Shown here: piece by piece, positions 30,723-42,855 of the stretch
Position numbering within the stretch: position 1 is the stretch's first letter
Layout of the letters: every line of letters starts with the position of its first letter
Source of the DNA: Pantoea sp. alder81
Lineage (GTDB): Bacteria; Pseudomonadota; Gammaproteobacteria; Enterobacterales; Enterobacteriaceae
Length of the DNA stretch: 64,000 nt
Assembly (NCBI RefSeq): GCF_020179835.1
Contig: NZ_JAIUDA010000001.1
Coordinates: 310,001 to 374,000, forward strand
Direction of reading: 5' to 3'
The notes under the pieces: generated by a model
The model's database searches: none
What the model was told of the DNA's origin: nothing
Seen by the model: only the letters and a program-made list of their open reading frames with translations
Position numbers and translations under genes: made by a program

Positions 30723-33700
30723 TTGAACGCGGTAAATTTCGTTCGCTAACGCTGATCAACTGGAACGGCTTCTTTGCGCGTACCTTTGATCTTGATGAGT
30801 TGGTGACCACACTTTCCGGTGGTAACGGTGCCGGTAAATCCACCACCATGGCGGCTTTCGTCACGGCGTTGATCCCCGATTTAACCCTGCTGCACTTCCG
30901 TAACACCACGGAAGCGGGCGCGACGTCTGGCTCACGCGACAAAGGCCTGCACGGCAAGCTGCGCGCGGGTGTCTGTTATGCGGTGCTGGATGTGGTCAAC
31001 TCTCGCCATCAGCGCGTGGTGGTCGGCGTACGTCTGCAACAGGTTGCCGGACGCGACAAGAAAGTCGATATCAAACCTTTCAGTATTCATGGCCTGCCGA
31101 CCGATTCGCTGCCGACGGATATGCTGACCGAAATCCTTAACAGCCGTCAGGCGCGCGTGTTACCGCTGGCGGAAGTGAAAGAACGCGTTGAGGCGCAGGA
31201 AGGTGTGCAGTTCCGCCAGTACAACTCGGTCACTGATTATCACGCCGTCCTGTTTGAGCTGGGCGTGGTGCCGCGTCGTCTGCGTACCGCCAGCGATCGC
31301 AGTAAGTTCTATCGCCTGATTGAAGCTTCGCTGTACGGCGGTATCTCCAGCGCCATTACCCGTTCACTGCGCGATTATCTGTTGCCGGAAAACGGCGGCG
31401 TGCGTAAAGCCTTCCAGGATATGGAAGCGGCGCTGCGTGAAAACCGCATGACGCTGGAAGCGATTCGCGTCACGCAGTCCGATCGCGACCTGTTCAAGCA
31501 TTTGATCTCAGAAGCCACCAGCTATGTGTCGGCAGATTATATGCGTCACGCCAACGAGCGCCGCATTCATCTCGACGGCTCGCTGCAACTGCGTAATGAA
31601 CTGTTTACCAGCCGTAACCAACTGGCTTCGGAGCAGTATCGTCACATCGAAATGGCGCGTGAACTTTCTGAGCACAACGGTGCTGAAAGCGATCTCGAAA
31701 CCGATTATCAGGGCGCCAGTGACCATCTGAATCTGGTCCAGACGGCCATGCGTCAGCAGGAGAAGATCGAGCGTTACGATGCCGATCTTGAAGAGCTGAC
31801 CTATCGTCTGGAAGAGCAGAACGAAGTGGTGGCAGAAGCTCGTGAAGTGCAGGAAGAGAACGAAGCGCGATCTGAAGCCGCTGAAATTGAAGTCGATGAG
31901 CTGAAAAGCCAGTTAGCCGATTTCCAGCAGGCGCTCGATGTGCAGCAGACGCGTGCCATCCAATATCAGCAGGCGCTGCAGGCGCTGGAAAAAGCGCGTG
32001 CGCAGTGTCAGTTGCCGGATCTCACCATCGCTAACGCCGCCGAATGGCAGGAAACCTTCCAGGCACGCGAAGAAGAAGCCACTGAGCAACTTTTGCGTCT
32101 GGAACAGAAACTGAGTGTGGCCGAAGCGGCGCATAGCCAGTTTGATCAGGCATTAGCGCTGGTGACCAGCATCGCTGGAGAAGTGAGCCGTCAGGATGCA
32201 TGGCAGGTAGGACGCGACTTACTGCGTGATGCCGCTAACCAGCGCCATCATGCCGATCAACTCTCCTCACTGCGTCTGCGTCTCAATGAACTGGAAACCC
32301 GCCTGCGCGAGCAGCACGAGGCCGAACGTCTGTTGGCTGACTTCTGCAAACGTCAGGGCCAGCAGTACGATGCCGACGCGCTGGAAGGCTTGCAGCGTGA
32401 GCTGGAAGCGCAGATTGAACAGCTGAACGAAAGCGTGTCCGATGCCGGTGAGCGTCGCATGCTGATGCGCCAGGAACTGGAACAACTGCGTGAACGTATT
32501 ACGGCGCTGACGGCGCGTGCACCGCATTGGCTGGCCGCACAGGAAATCCTGACGCAGCTCAGCGAGCAGACCGGGCAGGAGTTGACCAACAGCCAGCAGA
32601 TCACTGAGTTCATGCAGCAGTTGCTGGAACGTGAGCGCGAAACCACCGTTGAACGTGACAATGTGGCGGCCCGTAAACGTGAAGTTGAGCAGCAGATCGA
32701 GCGTTTAAATCAACCTGGCGGCGCGGAAGATGCACGGCTGACGCAACTGGCAGAACGTTTTGGCGGCGTGCTGCTGTCTGAAATCTATGATGACGTCACG
32801 CTGGATGACGCACCGTACTTCTCGGCGCTGTATGGTCCATCACGCCACGCTATCGTCGTACCGGATTTATCATTAGTACGTGACCTGCTGGATGGCCTTG
32901 ATGATTGCCCGGAAGATCTCTATCTGATTGAAGGGGATCCGCAGGCGTTTGATGACAGCGTCTTCAGCGTCGATGAGCTGGAAAATGCCGTGGTGGTGAA
33001 AGTGGCTGAGCGTCAGTGGCGCTATTCCCGCTTCCCGAAAGTGCCGCTGTTTGGCCGTGCCGCGCGTGAAAACCAGTTGGAACTGCTCAACAATGAACGC
33101 GACCAGCTGGCAGAACGTTTTGCCACCTTGTCGTTTGATGTGCAGAAAACCCAGCGTTTGCATCAATCCTTCAGCCGCTTTATCGGCAGTCACTTAGCGG
33201 TGGCCTTTGATGAAGATCCGGAAGCGCTGATCCGCCAGTTGAACAGCCGCCGTGGCGAGCTGGAGCGTGGTCTGGCTCAGCATGAAAACGATAACCAGCA
33301 GCAGCGTGCGCAGTTTGAACAGGCGAAAGAGGGCGTTAGCCAGCTGAACCGCTTATTGCCGCGTGTGAATTTGCTGTTGGATGATTCCCTTGGCGATCGC
33401 TGCGAAGAGATTCGTGAACGTGTTGAAGAAGCACAGGAAGCTGCACGTTTCCTGCATCAGCATGGCGCGAAAATCAGCAAGCTGGAGCCGCTGGTGTCGG
33501 TGTTGCAGAGCGATCCTCAGCAGCACGATCAGCTGGAACGCGATTACCAGCAAGCGCAGCAGCAACAGCGTGATGCGCGTCAGCAGGCCTTTGCGCTGAC
33601 CGAAGTGGTGCAGCGTCGCGCCCACTTCAGCTATGAAGATTCTGCCGGCATGCTGACGGGCAATAGCGATCTGAATGAGAAACTGCGTCAGCGTCTGGAG

Positions 33701-35185
33701 CAAGCGGAAGGCGAACGCAGCCGTGCGCGTGAACGTCTGCGCGAACATCAGGCGCAGTTGACGCAATATTCACAAGTGCTGGCGTCACTGAAAAGTTCAT
33801 ATGACGCCAAGCGCGACATGCTGAAAGAGTTGCAGCAGGAGATGCAGGATATCGGCGTGCATGCCGATGCCAGCGCTGAAGAGCGCGCGCGTGCACGACG
33901 CGATGAACTCTATACCGCATTAAGCCATAACCGTGCCCGTCGTAATCAGCTGGAGAAACAGCTGACGTTCTGCGAAGCCGAAATGGACAGCCTGCAGAAG
34001 AAACTGCGTAAGCTGGAGCGGGATTATCATCAGATCCGTGAGCAAGTGGTCAGCGCCAAAGCGGGCTGGTGCACCGTGCTGCGTCTGGTGAAAGAGAACG
34101 GCATGGAGCGTCGACTGCATCGTCGTGAGATGGCCTATCTTGGCGGAGACGAGCTGCGTTCAATGTCGGATAAGGCATTGGGTGCATTGCGTCTGGCGGT
34201 GGCGGATAACGAACATCTGCGAGATGTGCTGCGCATGTCGGAAGATCCAAAACGTCCTGAGCGCAAAGTGCAGTTCTTTATCGCGGTGTATCAGCATCTG
34301 CGCGAGCGTATTCGTCAGGACATCATTCGTACTGACGATCCGGTTGAAGCCATCGAACAGATGGAAATTGAGCTGAATCGTCTGACGGAAGAGCTGACAG
34401 CTCGCGAGCAGACGCTGGCCATCAGTTCACGCAGTGCGGCGAATATTATTCGCAAAACCATTCAGCGTGAACAGAACCGTATTCGTCAGCTGAACCAGGG
34501 CTTGCAGGCCGTGAGCTTTGGTCAGGTGCGCAGTGTGCGTCTTAACGTCAATGTTCGTGAGGCGCACTCCACGCTGCTCGATACTTTGTCGGAACAGCAT
34601 GAAGCGCATCAGGATCTGTTTACCAGTAACCGTCTGACCTTCTCCGAAGCGCTGGCGAAACTGTATCAGCGCCTTAATCCGCAAATCGATATGGGACAGC
34701 GCACCCCGCAAACCATCGGTGAAGAGCTGCTCGACTATCGCAACTATCTGGAGATGGAAGTGGAAGTCAACCGTGGCTCTGACGGCTGGCTGCGCGCAGA
34801 GAGTGGCGCATTGTCGACCGGTGAAGCGATCGGTACCGGTATGTCGATTCTGGTGATGGTGGTACAGAGCTGGGAAGAGGAATCACGTCGTCTGCGTGGC
34901 AAAGATATTTCGCCGTGCCGACTGCTGTTCCTGGATGAAGCGGCGCGTCTTGATGCCCGATCGATCGCCACCTTATTCGAGCTGTGTGAGCGTCTGGAGA
35001 TGCAGCTGGTGATCGCGGCACCAGAGAACATCAGCCCGGAAAAAGGCACTACTTACAAACTGGTACGTAAAGTGTTTAACAACACGGAACACGTGCATGT
35101 GGTCGGTCTGCGTGGTTTCTCGGCAGACCCTGCGCCAGCGAAACGTGAGACCAGCGATATCGATTTAGAAACAGAAAATACCTGA
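30719..35185 (+). CDS. mukB: Chromosome partition protein MukB (SMC-like condensin)
   Basis: SMC-like ATPase that extrudes and organises chromosomal loops and binds topoisomerase IV. It has 1488 residues (E. coli 1486). Walker A GGNGAGKS is at residues 34-41. Two long coiled coils flank a hinge at about residues 650-780 ([36 protein letters not shown]). The C-terminal head has the signature [12 protein letters not shown] and Walker [14 protein letters not shown]. Its start overlaps mukE (ATGA). No frameshift is seen. Confidence 0.99.
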   Translation: MIERGKFRSLTLINWNGFFARTFDLDELVTTLSGGNGAGKSTTMAAFVTALIPDLTLLHFRNTTEAGATSGSRDKGLHGKLRAGVCYAVLDVVNSRHQRVVVGVRLQQVAGRDKKVDIKPFSIHGLPTDSLPTDMLTEILNSRQARVLPLAEVKERVEAQEGVQFRQYNSVTDYHAVLFELGVVPRRLRTASDRSKFYRLIEASLYGGISSAITRSLRDYLLPENGGVRKAFQDMEAALRENRMTLEAIRVTQSDRDLFKHLISEATSYVSADYMRHANERRIHLDGSLQLRNELFTSRNQLASEQYRHIEMARELSEHNGAESDLETDYQGASDHLNLVQTAMRQQEKIERYDADLEELTYRLEEQNEVVAEAREVQEENEARSEAAEIEVDELKSQLADFQQALDVQQTRAIQYQQALQALEKARAQCQLPDLTIANAAEWQETFQAREEEATEQLLRLEQKLSVAEAAHSQFDQALALVTSIAGEVSRQDAWQVGRDLLRDAANQRHHADQLSSLRLRLNELETRLREQHEAERLLADFCKRQGQQYDADALEGLQRELEAQIEQLNESVSDAGERRMLMRQELEQLRERITALTARAPHWLAAQEILTQLSEQTGQELTNSQQITEFMQQLLERERETTVERDNVAARKREVEQQIERLNQPGGAEDARLTQLAERFGGVLLSEIYDDVTLDDAPYFSALYGPSRHAIVVPDLSLVRDLLDGLDDCPEDLYLIEGDPQAFDDSVFSVDELENAVVVKVAERQWRYSRFPKVPLFGRAARENQLELLNNERDQLAERFATLSFDVQKTQRLHQSFSRFIGSHLAVAFDEDPEALIRQLNSRRGELERGLAQHENDNQQQRAQFEQAKEGVSQLNRLLPRVNLLLDDSLGDRCEEIRERVEEAQEAARFLHQHGAKISKLEPLVSVLQSDPQQHDQLERDYQQAQQQQRDARQQAFALTEVVQRRAHFSYEDSAGMLTGNSDLNEKLRQRLEQAEGERSRARERLREHQAQLTQYSQVLASLKSSYDAKRDMLKELQQEMQDIGVHADASAEERARARRDELYTALSHNRARRNQLEKQLTFCEAEMDSLQKKLRKLERDYHQIREQVVSAKAGWCTVLRLVKENGMERRLHRREMAYLGGDELRSMSDKALGALRLAVADNEHLRDVLRMSEDPKRPERKVQFFIAVYQHLRERIRQDIIRTDDPVEAIEQMEIELNRLTEELTAREQTLAISSRSAANIIRKTIQREQNRIRQLNQGLQAVSFGQVRSVRLNVNVREAHSTLLDTLSEQHEAHQDLFTSNRLTFSEALAKLYQRLNPQIDMGQRTPQTIGEELLDYRNYLEMEVEVNRGSDGWLRAESGALSTGEAIGTGMSILVMVVQSWEEESRRLRGKDISPCRLLFLDEAARLDARSIATLFELCERLEMQLVIAAPENISPEKGTTYKLVRKVFNNTEHVHVVGLRGFSADPAPAKRETSDIDLETENT

Positions 35186-35228
35186 CGCTGAATCTGGTTA
35201 AAAAACAGCGCACCGTTTAATCTGTAAG

Positions 35229-35262
35229 CGGCATCTGCACACTCAGGCAGATGCCGTTTTTT
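35229..35262 (+). terminator. Terminator of the mukFEB operon
   Basis: CGGCATCTGC (35229-35238) pairs perfectly with GCAGATGCCG (35247-35256), followed by six T residues. It lies about 45 bases past the mukB stop. Confidence 0.95.
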
Positions 35263-35341
35263 ATTTGTATACTCAACAATAAGAGTAAGGCTGTACACGG
35301 CGATAACAGGGCGCGGTGTCTTAGGTGAGAAGGGGGCAGGG

Positions 35342-37156
35342 ATGTGGCTGAATAAAAGAAGCAAAATGAATCGTGCGGTATTCGCACTCAGTGTTTCACT
35401 GGTATTGTCGCCGCTGGCCACCAGCCATGCCGCGATTATTGCCGCATTACCCGGAACGTCGCATAGCGCCATGTCTGTGGCGGCGAGTCAGCATCAGATT
35501 CAGCAGGCTTTTAGTCCCAGTCAGCAACCTTTCTATTTACCCGGATTAGCCGGCATCTACGCCGCGCGTAATATGGCGCCACTTTGGCAAGATCAGCAAG
35601 CGGTGCAGGCTTTCCAGCAGCAGCTGGCAGAAGTCGCGCTCTCTGGCGTACAGCCACAGTTTACCCGCTGGGTCGAATTACTTACTAATCCCGGTGTGAC
35701 CGGTATGGCGCGCGACATCGTGCTGAGCGATGCCATGCTAGGCTACCTGCAGTTTGTCGCCAATGTGCCGACCCAGGGCGAAACCTGGCTGTACAGTAAT
35801 GTGCCTTACAAGCTGACGATGCCGGGCGTTGCCGCCATTAACCAGTGGCAGAATGCGGTGAACGGTGGCGGCAGCCGCGCGTTTGTGGTGTCGCTGGCGC
35901 CTCAGCATCCGCAATATGCGCCGATGCACAGTGCGCTCAAGGCACTGCTGACCGATAACCGTCCGTGGCCACAGCTGCGCGACAGCGGTACGCTGCGGCC
36001 AGGCCAGATCAGCAATGATGTACCTGCGCTCAAAGAGATTTTGCAGCGGACCGGCATGCTGACTGCTGCGACGCACAGCAGCACACCGACCCCAGCTGAT
36101 GACGCGGTTCCGACGGCACCTGTGCCGGTCAGCCAGAGCAACCAGCCGATTGCAGTAAGCCCGTCGGCTGCCAGCGTCAATGACTTGTCCGCGCAGGCAC
36201 CTGCGGCAACCGGCAACGTGGTGGCGAGTTCGGCTCCTGCTGGCGACAATGTTTATGATGCCGCGCTGGTGGAAGGGGTCAAACGCTTCCAGCACTGGCA
36301 AGGCTTAGCGGATGATGGGGCAATTGGCCCCCGCACGCGTGAGTGGCTAAATGTGTCACCGCAAATGCGAGCGTCGCTACTTGCGCTCAACATCCAGCGC
36401 CTGCGTCTGCTGCCGGATGATATGCACAACGGCATCATGGTGAACATTCCCAACTATTCACTCACCTATTACAACAACGGCGCCACCATCCTTTCATCAC
36501 GGGTGATTGTCGGTCGTCCCGATCGTAAAACCCCACTGATGCGCAGTGCGCTGAATAATGTGGTGCTGAATCCACCGTGGAATGTGCCCACCACGCTGGT
36601 GCGCCAGGATATCGTGCCGAAGGTGAAACAAGATCCCGGATATCTGTATAAGCACGGCTATACCTTGCTGTCGGGCTGGAGTGCGGATGCGGAAGTCATC
36701 GATCCTTCAATGATCGACTGGCATATGGTTTCGGCAGCCAGTTTCCCGTATCGCATCCGTCAGGCTCCAGGTGCGATGAACTCGTTGGGGCGTTACAAAT
36801 TTAATATGCCGAGCTCCGATGCCATCTATTTGCACGACACGCCGAACCACGGCCTGTTCCAGCGCGACATCCGCGCACTGAGTTCCGGTTGTGTGCGCGT
36901 GAACAAGGCTTCTGAATTGGCCGACCTGCTGCTGCAGGATGTGGGCTGGAATGACAACCGCATCTCCGACACGCTGAAACAGGGCGACACGCGCTACGTG
37001 CCGATTCGCCACCGTATCCCGGTGAATCTCTATTATTTAACCGCATGGGTCGCGGCGGATGGACAGCCGCAGTATCGTACAGATATTTACAATTATGATA
37101 ACCCTGCGCGCTCCGGCAGCCAGGTTCTGTTAAAAGCGGGAAAACTTCTCCTCTAG
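35342..37156 (+). CDS. ldtD: L,D-transpeptidase LdtD (YcbB)
   Basis: Periplasmic enzyme that makes 3-3 peptidoglycan cross-links and can bypass PBPs. It has 604 residues (E. coli 615). An N-terminal signal sequence ([16 protein letters not shown]) is visible; a second possible start is the ATG at 35366. The N-terminal scaffold is followed by a ~60-residue Ala/Ser/Thr/Pro-rich linker (about 240-300), a peptidoglycan-binding domain ([25 protein letters not shown]), and a YkuD catalytic domain with C517 in SSGCVRVN and the upstream histidine in IYLHDTPNH. The order ldtD-mepK-gloC is as in E. coli. Confidence 0.95.
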   Translation: MWLNKRSKMNRAVFALSVSLVLSPLATSHAAIIAALPGTSHSAMSVAASQHQIQQAFSPSQQPFYLPGLAGIYAARNMAPLWQDQQAVQAFQQQLAEVALSGVQPQFTRWVELLTNPGVTGMARDIVLSDAMLGYLQFVANVPTQGETWLYSNVPYKLTMPGVAAINQWQNAVNGGGSRAFVVSLAPQHPQYAPMHSALKALLTDNRPWPQLRDSGTLRPGQISNDVPALKEILQRTGMLTAATHSSTPTPADDAVPTAPVPVSQSNQPIAVSPSAASVNDLSAQAPAATGNVVASSAPAGDNVYDAALVEGVKRFQHWQGLADDGAIGPRTREWLNVSPQMRASLLALNIQRLRLLPDDMHNGIMVNIPNYSLTYYNNGATILSSRVIVGRPDRKTPLMRSALNNVVLNPPWNVPTTLVRQDIVPKVKQDPGYLYKHGYTLLSGWSADAEVIDPSMIDWHMVSAASFPYRIRQAPGAMNSLGRYKFNMPSSDAIYLHDTPNHGLFQRDIRALSSGCVRVNKASELADLLLQDVGWNDNRISDTLKQGDTRYVPIRHRIPVNLYYLTAWVAADGQPQYRTDIYNYDNPARSGSQVLLKAGKLLL

Positions 37157-37199
37157 TCATTGATTTGCCAGTTTTCGCCTCTCCTTGAAAATACCAGGA

Positions 37200-37232
37200 C
37201 CCGTCGCAAAATTTCGATTTTGCGCGGGTTTT
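37200..37232 (+). terminator. Terminator of ldtD
   Basis: CCCG-t-CGCAAAAT and ATTTTGCG-CGGG form a 12-bp stem with one bulged T and a TTCG loop, then TTTT. It starts 44 bases after the ldtD stop. Confidence 0.85.
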
Positions 37233-37344
37233 GGCCATTCTGTGACATGTTGCGGGTTGACTGACTTTAAGGCTGCGGTTACTGTTCGGCCTTGTGTACT
37301 TTTTACACATTTTTTTATCGCTTTAGATTAGGTAACCCTGCTAC

Positions 37345-37896
37345 ATGGCTAATTTTGATTCTCAACGTCGTCGATTGCTCCTGATTGGAGGCGCAGCAGC
37401 AGGTTTGTCTCTGCTTCCTGGTTCAGCGCTGGCTTCGCTTTCCACCTCGCGCCCCCGAGTATTGACGCTTAATAACCTTCACACCGGTGAAACCCTTAAA
37501 ACGGAGTTTTTTAACGGCAAGAGTTATGACAAGGATGAGTTAGCCCGCTTAAATCACTTTTTCCGCGATTACCGCGCCAATCAGGTGAAACATATCGACC
37601 CACACCTGTTTGATCAGCTCTATCGTTTACAGATGGTGCTGAACACCCGCAAACCGGTGCAGCTGATCTCAGGTTACCGCACGCTAGCAACCAACAATAT
37701 GTTGCGTGAGTCGGGCCCTGGCGTGGCAAAACACAGTTATCACACCAAAGGACAGGCGATGGATTTCCATATCGAGGGAATTTCGTTGAGCAATGTTCGC
37801 AAAGCGGCGTTATCTATGCGCGCCGGTGGTGTAGGATATTACCCGCGCAGCAACTTCGTACACATAGATACCGGGCCTGCAAGGCACTGGTCCTGA
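37345..37896 (+). CDS. mepK: Peptidoglycan LD-endopeptidase MepK (YcbK)
   Basis: Periplasmic zinc peptidase (DUF882/M15-like) that cleaves 3-3 cross-links, acting against LdtD products. It has 183 residues (E. coli 182). The N-terminus is a Tat signal: three arginines (R8-R10) before LLLIGGAAAG, ending in an AxA site (SALA). Predicted zinc ligands are H133 and D140 (SYHTKGQAMDFH) and H173 (NFVHIDTG). It follows ldtD with its own spacer and terminator, so it may have a separate promoter. Confidence 0.95.
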   Translation: MANFDSQRRRLLLIGGAAAGLSLLPGSALASLSTSRPRVLTLNNLHTGETLKTEFFNGKSYDKDELARLNHFFRDYRANQVKHIDPHLFDQLYRLQMVLNTRKPVQLISGYRTLATNNMLRESGPGVAKHSYHTKGQAMDFHIEGISLSNVRKAALSMRAGGVGYYPRSNFVHIDTGPARHWS

Positions 37897-37932
37897 TACC
37901 GGCAGCGCTGCGTGTGTCGGTCATGGAGCGCT

Positions 37933-38562
37933 ATGAATTATCACATTATTCCGGTTACGGCCTTTTCTCAAAACTGCTCGGTCATCTGGGATGACGAAAC
38001 CCAGCAGGCGGCGCTGGTAGATCCCGGCGGTGATGCTGAGACCCTTATTGCCGTATTGGCTGAGCGGGGATTAACCCCTGCGCAAATTCTGCTGACACAT
38101 GGTCATCTGGATCATGTGGGGGCCGCCGCTGAACTCGCCGCACACTATCAGATTCCCATTGTTGGCCCACATAAGCTGGATGCGTTCTGGCTGGATAATC
38201 TGCCGACGCAAAGCCGCATGTTTGGCCTGCCGGAATGTGCGCCACTGGCGCCGGATCGGTGGCTGGAAGAGGGTGAAACGGTTCAGGTTGGGAATGTCAC
38301 GCTGGAAGTGCTACTTTGCCCTGGCCACACGCCGGGACACATTGTGTTCTTCGATCGTGCGGGACGTTTATTGATATCAGGCGATGTGATTTTCAATGGC
38401 GGTGTCGGACGTACCGATTTTCCGCAGGGGAGCCACAGTGATTTAATCGCTGCGATCCACACCAAGCTGTTGCCATTGGGTGATGACGTGACTTTTGTAC
38501 CGGGCCACGGTCCGATTTCCACCTTGGGTCGCGAACGTATCAGCAATCCTTTCCTGCAATAA
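37933..38562 (+). CDS. gloC: Hydroxyacylglutathione hydrolase GloC (type II glyoxalase)
   Basis: Cytosolic metallo-beta-lactamase-fold thioesterase that hydrolyses S-lactoylglutathione. The ATG at 37933 (TGGAG upstream) gives 209 residues starting [15 protein letters not shown]; an in-frame ATG at 37912 is not supported. The metal site THGHLDH supplies H56, H58, D60 and H61, followed by CPGHTPGH and ISGDVIF. Compared with E. coli YcbL (215 residues) the last few residues after NPFLQ are missing. Confidence 0.95.
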   Translation: MNYHIIPVTAFSQNCSVIWDDETQQAALVDPGGDAETLIAVLAERGLTPAQILLTHGHLDHVGAAAELAAHYQIPIVGPHKLDAFWLDNLPTQSRMFGLPECAPLAPDRWLEEGETVQVGNVTLEVLLCPGHTPGHIVFFDRAGRLLISGDVIFNGGVGRTDFPQGSHSDLIAAIHTKLLPLGDDVTFVPGHGPISTLGRERISNPFLQ

Positions 38563-38591
38563 AAAATGGGCCGTTAAGGCCCATTTCTCAT
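38563..38591. terminator. Bidirectional terminator between gloC and aspC
   Basis: AAATGGGCC (38564-38572) and GGCCCATTT (38578-38586) with a GTTAA loop, A-run on one side and TTTCTC on the other. It starts right after the gloC stop, and aspC ends at 38605 on the other strand. Confidence 0.88.
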
Positions 38592-38604
38592 TCTGCTGGC
38601 TGGC

Positions 38605-39795
38605 TTAGAGCACAGCGACAATTGCTTCACACAGCGCAGACATGTTGTCTGGCGTCATCCCAGCCACGTTCACACGACCGGAATTCACCGCATACACGCC
38701 GAACTCGTCACGCATACGCACCACCTGATCTTTGGTCAGGCCGCTAAACGAGAACATGCCATTCTGCTTAATGATAAAGCTAAAGTCCTGTTTCGCGCCT
38801 TTCTCCGCCAGGGTGTTCACAAACAGCTGACGCATGCGCTGGATACGCTGACGCATGTCCGTAAGCTCCTGCACCCAGATGGTACGCAGGGCGTCGTTAC
38901 CGAGGATGGTGGCCACCACAGAGGCGCCGTGCGACGGTGGGTTGGAGTAGTTAGCACGGATGCTGTACTTCACCTGACTAAAGGCGGTTTTTGCCACATC
39001 GCTATTGGCGGCAACCAGCGTCAGTGCACCTACGCGCTCGTTGTACAGGCCAAAGTTTTTCGAGTACGAGCTGGCAACAATCAATTCCTGATGCGAGGCC
39101 GCGAAAATACGCAGACCTTCAGCATCTTCATCCTGACCGCGTGCGAAGCCCTGATAGGCGAAGTCGAACAGTGGCAGCCAACCTTTTTCCTGGGACAGCT
39201 TCGCCAACTGTTGCCACTGGTCTGCTGAAGGATCGACGCCAGTAGGGTTGTGGCAGCAGCCGTGGAACAGAACCACGTCACCGGCTTTGGCTTCCTGCAA
39301 CGACGCAACCATACCGTCAAAATCCAGGCTGTGATTGGCCGCATCGTAGTACTGGTAATCACAGACTTCCAGACCCGCAGCGTTGAATACATTTTTGTGG
39401 TTCGGCCAGCTTGGATTGCTCACCCACACGCGCTTCACATTGGTCTGCGTCGCGAGGAAATCCGCGGCGACGCGCAGTGCACCGGTGCCACCTGGGGTTT
39501 GTGCTGTGCACGCGCGGCCCGCTGAAATTAGCGCGCTCTCTTTGCCGAACAGCAATTCCTGAGTGCAGCGAGCAAAATCGGCCAGGCCATCAATGCTCAG
39601 ATAATTTTTGGTGGTTTCATTTTCCAGCAGATACTGCTCAGCTTTTTTAACACTGGTGAGCACCGGCGTTTTACCGGTTTCGTCTTTATAGACACCAATG
39701 CCAAGGTTGATTTTATTCGGGCGGTCGTCGGCGCGAAACAGGTCAGCCAGTCCCAGAATAGGATCGGCGGGTGCGGCAGAGATCGATTCAAACAT
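38605..39795 (-). CDS. aspC: Aspartate aminotransferase
   Basis: PLP enzyme interconverting aspartate/2-oxoglutarate and oxaloacetate/glutamate, with side activity on aromatic amino acids. It has 396 residues as in E. coli. The cofactor lysine is K246 in [15 protein letters not shown]. The substrate-side motif [12 protein letters not shown] is also present. It lies between gloC (convergent) and ompF (same strand). Confidence 0.98.
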   Translation of the reverse strand: MFESISAAPADPILGLADLFRADDRPNKINLGIGVYKDETGKTPVLTSVKKAEQYLLENETTKNYLSIDGLADFARCTQELLFGKESALISAGRACTAQTPGGTGALRVAADFLATQTNVKRVWVSNPSWPNHKNVFNAAGLEVCDYQYYDAANHSLDFDGMVASLQEAKAGDVVLFHGCCHNPTGVDPSADQWQQLAKLSQEKGWLPLFDFAYQGFARGQDEDAEGLRIFAASHQELIVASSYSKNFGLYNERVGALTLVAANSDVAKTAFSQVKYSIRANYSNPPSHGASVVATILGNDALRTIWVQELTDMRQRIQRMRQLFVNTLAEKGAKQDFSFIIKQNGMFSFSGLTKDQVVRMRDEFGVYAVNSGRVNVAGMTPDNMSALCEAIVAVL

Positions 39796-39940
39796 GAGTC
39801 AGTTCCGTTTGGGTGAACTTTAGCAAAATGAGCTATCAGGGTAACGTCAGATGATACGCTTGCCAACCGCTGACATAAAAAAGAAATAAGCCGCGTGTAT
39901 TAAGTAATGGCGCTAATTGAGAGGCCGATCACTGAAACGC

Positions 39941-39966
39941 AAAACGGAGCCCGAAGGCTCCGTTTT
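39941..39966 (-). terminator. Terminator of ompF
   Basis: AAACGGAGCC and GGCTCCGTTT with a CGAA loop. On the minus strand it lies about 30 bases past the ompF stop with T-runs on both sides, so it may act in both directions. Confidence 0.9.
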
Positions 39967-39994
39967 TAGGCAATACACATATCTAATCGGGTGA

Positions 39995-41104
39995 TTAGAA
40001 CTGGTATACCAGACCAACAGCAACTACGTCATCGGTAGCCAGACCCAGTGGGTTGTTGTCATCCAACTGGTTGATTTTGTAGTCAACGTAGGTAGCCATG
40101 TTTTTGTTGAAGTAGTAGGTTGCGCCCACATCGATGTATTTAACCAGGTCAGCATCGCCGATACCTTCGATGTCTTTGCCTTTAGACTGGACATAAGCGA
40201 TGGATGGACGAAGACCGAAGTCGAACTGGTACTGAGCTACAAGTTCGAAGTTCTGTGCTTTGTTAGCGAAAGCTGACAGGTCACCAGAGCTGATTGGAGT
40301 TGAGTTACGGGTTTCGCCGTACATTGCAGCCAGGTAAATGTTGTTAGCATCATACTTCAGAGCGGTCGCCCAGTTTTCAGCGCGTTTACCTGCACCAACA
40401 CCTGTGCCTACATTGGTTGAAGTGTCAGTATCACGTACTGTTCCAGCAGCCTGGTCGTTAGTACGATCGCTGCTGCTATAAGCTGCTGCGAAGCCTACAC
40501 CAATTGGAGAGGTGTAAGAGGTAGACAGGCCATAGCCGTCACCATTTGCACGACGAATGTCAGAGCGGTCATTTTTGCCCTGATACTGTACTGCGAAGTT
40601 CCAACCGTCAACCAGACCGAAGAAGTTGGTGTTACGGTAAGTCAGCAGACCGGTGCTACGACCGTTCATGAAGTTATCTGAGTAACCAGAGTCACCACCG
40701 AATTCTGGCAGAACGTCAGTCCAGCCAATTGCGTCGTATACAACGCCGTAGTTACGACCGTAGTCGATTGAACCCGCATCGCCGAATTTCAGACCCGCGA
40801 AGCCCAGACGGGTTTTGTTACCGTCTTGCGCGTCAGAACCTTCAGAGTTGTTTGCCTGAACGTTGTATTCCCACTGGCCGTAACCGGTCAACTGGTCGTT
40901 AATCTGGGTTTCACCCTTGAAGCCGAAGCGAACATAAGTCTGGTCGCCATCGCTACCAGCATCATCAGAGAAGTAATGCAGACCAACAGCTTTACCGTAC
41001 AGATCCAGTTTGTTGCCGTCTTTGTTATAGATTTCTGCTGCGTTTGCTGCGCCTGCAGCTAACAGAGCAGGGATAACCACTGCAAGAATGTTGCGCTTCA
41101 TCAT
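39995..41104 (-). CDS. ompF: Outer-membrane porin OmpF-type
   Basis: Trimeric 16-strand general porin. It has 369 residues with a 22-residue signal peptide ([30 protein letters not shown]). The N-terminal strand ([16 protein letters not shown]), the constriction-loop motif PEFGG, the [13 protein letters not shown] [13 protein letters not shown] and the terminal F after VAVGLVYQ are diagnostic. External loops differ from E. coli OmpF, with a Thr/Gly-rich segment around residues 215-235, as expected for phage- and colicin-exposed loops. The leader and position (aspC-ompF-asnS) mark it as the ompF locus rather than ompC. Confidence 0.96.
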   Translation of the reverse strand: MMKRNILAVVIPALLAAGAANAAEIYNKDGNKLDLYGKAVGLHYFSDDAGSDGDQTYVRFGFKGETQINDQLTGYGQWEYNVQANNSEGSDAQDGNKTRLGFAGLKFGDAGSIDYGRNYGVVYDAIGWTDVLPEFGGDSGYSDNFMNGRSTGLLTYRNTNFFGLVDGWNFAVQYQGKNDRSDIRRANGDGYGLSTSYTSPIGVGFAAAYSSSDRTNDQAAGTVRDTDTSTNVGTGVGAGKRAENWATALKYDANNIYLAAMYGETRNSTPISSGDLSAFANKAQNFELVAQYQFDFGLRPSIAYVQSKGKDIEGIGDADLVKYIDVGATYYFNKNMATYVDYKINQLDDNNPLGLATDDVVAVGLVYQF

Positions 41105-41260
41105 TTTTTATTACCCTCATTGGAGTTATTTGGACATCTGCCACTGCCGTCAAGAAACCTTTACGGGAACCTTGAAAGAAGTTTGATGTCTCCTGTGTCT
41201 GCACGCATCTTTCCATCACAGGGTTGCTATTTCTAGCCCGAAAATGATTCAAATCTCGCA
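41105..41260 (-). promoter_or_regulatory. ompF promoter and leader with MicF target region
   Basis: On the minus strand the leader ends ATGAGGGTAATAAAAAATG, almost the same as in E. coli, where this segment and the following codons pair with the antisense sRNA MicF. Upstream, TTGACGGCAGTGGCAG is also shared. The AAAGAT -10 element (41207-41212 on plus) sits in GGAAAGATGCGTGCAG, as in E. coli. OmpR sites should lie in the AT-rich stretch to about 41290, but I could not delimit them. Confidence 0.7.
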
Positions 41261-41341
41261 ATTACGTATCAAAAAGCAATTATGTATTACAATTTGTAAA
41301 ATATCGGGAACTTTGTGAGAGAACTCTAAATTTACAAAAAT

Positions 41342-41366
41342 AAAAAAAGGCCGGCTATGCCGACCT
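41342..41366 (-). terminator. Terminator of asnS
   Basis: On the minus strand AGGTCGGC and GCCGGCCT (one wobble) close an ATA loop, followed by six or more T residues. It lies about 38 bases beyond the asnS stop and insulates ompF. Confidence 0.9.
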
Positions 41367-41404
41367 CGTTATATATATGAATTACTTATATTTAATCGCG
41401 AATT

Positions 41405-42805
41405 TTAGAAATTAGCGTTACGTGGAGTACGTGGGAAGGGGATAACATCCCTTACATTTTGTACGCCGGTGACATAGGCGATTAATCGTTCGAAACCTAA
41501 TCCGAAGCCAGCATGTGGAACGGTGCCGTAACGACGCAGGTCACGATACCACCAGTAATCTTCTTTATTCAGACCCATTTCAGCCAGACGCGCATCCAGG
41601 ACATCCAGACGCTCTTCACGCTGTGAACCACCGATGATTTCACCAATGCCAGGCGCCAGTACGTCCATCGCCGCCACAGTTTTGCCATCTTCGTTCATGC
41701 GCATATAGAACGCTTTGATGTCTTTCGGATAGTTCTTCACCACCACCGGCGCTTTAAAGTGTTTCTCAGCCAGATAACGTTCGTGCTCCGATGAGAGATC
41801 AACGCCCCATGACACTGGGTTCTCAAATGTTTGACCGCTTTTCAGCAGAATATCGACCGCATCGGTGTAGTCCACCTGCGCGAAATCGGTAGTGACAAAA
41901 CGTTCTAAGCGCGCAATCGCATCTTTGTCTACGCGTTCAGCAAAGAATGCCATATCGTCAGCACGCTCTTCGAGTACCGCTTTGAACACATACTTTAGCA
42001 TCGCCTCAGCCAGTGCAGCCGCATCGTCAAGGTCGGCGAAGGCAACTTCCGGCTCCAGCATCCAGAATTCCGCTAAGTGACGGCTGGTATTAGAGTTTTC
42101 AGCACGGAAGGTCGGGCCGAAGGTATAAACTTTTGACAACGCACAGGCGTAAGTTTCGGCGTTCAACTGACCCGAAACGGTCAGGAAGGCTTCTTTACCA
42201 AAGAAGTCTTTGTCGTAATCCACTTTACCCTGTGGATCGCGCGGCAGGTTTTCCATGTCCAGCGTAGAGACGCGGAACATCTCGCCCGCGCCTTCCGTAT
42301 CGGAAGCGGTGATCAGCGGGGTGGAAACCCAGAAGTAACCATTCTCGTGGAAGAAGCGATGCAGCGCCTGTGCCAGAGTATGACGTGTACGCGCCACGGC
42401 ACCGACCAGGTTGGTGCGCGGACGCAGGTGCGCCACTTCACGCAGGTATTCAATGCTATGGCGTTTTGCCGCCATCGGATAGGTATCAGGATCGTCCACC
42501 CAGCCCGTGACTTCCACGTTGGTTGCCTGCAATTCGAATGCCTGGCCTTCTCCCGGTGATTCCACCACTTTACCGGTGACAATCACTGAACAGCCGGTGG
42601 TCAGACGCAGTACTTCATCCTGATAATTATTCAGAGAATTATTGACGACGGCCTGAACGGGATTAAAGCAGGAACCGTCATAAACGGCGATAAAGGAAAG
42701 ACCGGCTTTGGAATCTCTTCGGGTACGCACCCAACCACGTACGGTGACTTCGCTGTCAACCGCGACACGGCCGTGCAGTACATCCGCTACAGGCACTACG
42801 CTCAT
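41405..42805 (-). CDS. asnS: Asparaginyl-tRNA synthetase
   Basis: Class IIb synthetase charging tRNA-Asn. The ATG at 42805 gives 466 residues ([20 protein letters not shown]), the E. coli length; an in-frame ATG at 42844 lies in the leader hairpin and is rejected. It has an N-terminal OB-fold anticodon-binding domain ([23 protein letters not shown]) and a class II core with motif 2 ([25 protein letters not shown]) and motif 3 ([15 protein letters not shown]). It follows pncB on the same strand. Confidence 0.98.
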   Translation of the reverse strand: MSVVPVADVLHGRVAVDSEVTVRGWVRTRRDSKAGLSFIAVYDGSCFNPVQAVVNNSLNNYQDEVLRLTTGCSVIVTGKVVESPGEGQAFELQATNVEVTGWVDDPDTYPMAAKRHSIEYLREVAHLRPRTNLVGAVARTRHTLAQALHRFFHENGYFWVSTPLITASDTEGAGEMFRVSTLDMENLPRDPQGKVDYDKDFFGKEAFLTVSGQLNAETYACALSKVYTFGPTFRAENSNTSRHLAEFWMLEPEVAFADLDDAAALAEAMLKYVFKAVLEERADDMAFFAERVDKDAIARLERFVTTDFAQVDYTDAVDILLKSGQTFENPVSWGVDLSSEHERYLAEKHFKAPVVVKNYPKDIKAFYMRMNEDGKTVAAMDVLAPGIGEIIGGSQREERLDVLDARLAEMGLNKEDYWWYRDLRRYGTVPHAGFGLGFERLIAYVTGVQNVRDVIPFPRTPRNANF

Positions 42806-42833
42806 AAATATCTCTCTATATATAGAAGTGGAT

Positions 42834-42855
42834 AAAAGCCCCATTTCGGGGTTTT
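42834..42855 (-). promoter_or_regulatory. Terminator-like hairpin in the asnS leader
   Basis: On the minus strand AAAA-CCCC, a GAAAT loop, GGGG-C-TTTT. It ends only 28 bases before the asnS ATG. A TTGTTT-N16-TAACAT promoter candidate lies just upstream on the same strand, which would put the hairpin at the 5' end of the asnS mRNA. It could be a second terminator for pncB or an attenuator for asnS. Confidence 0.55.
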
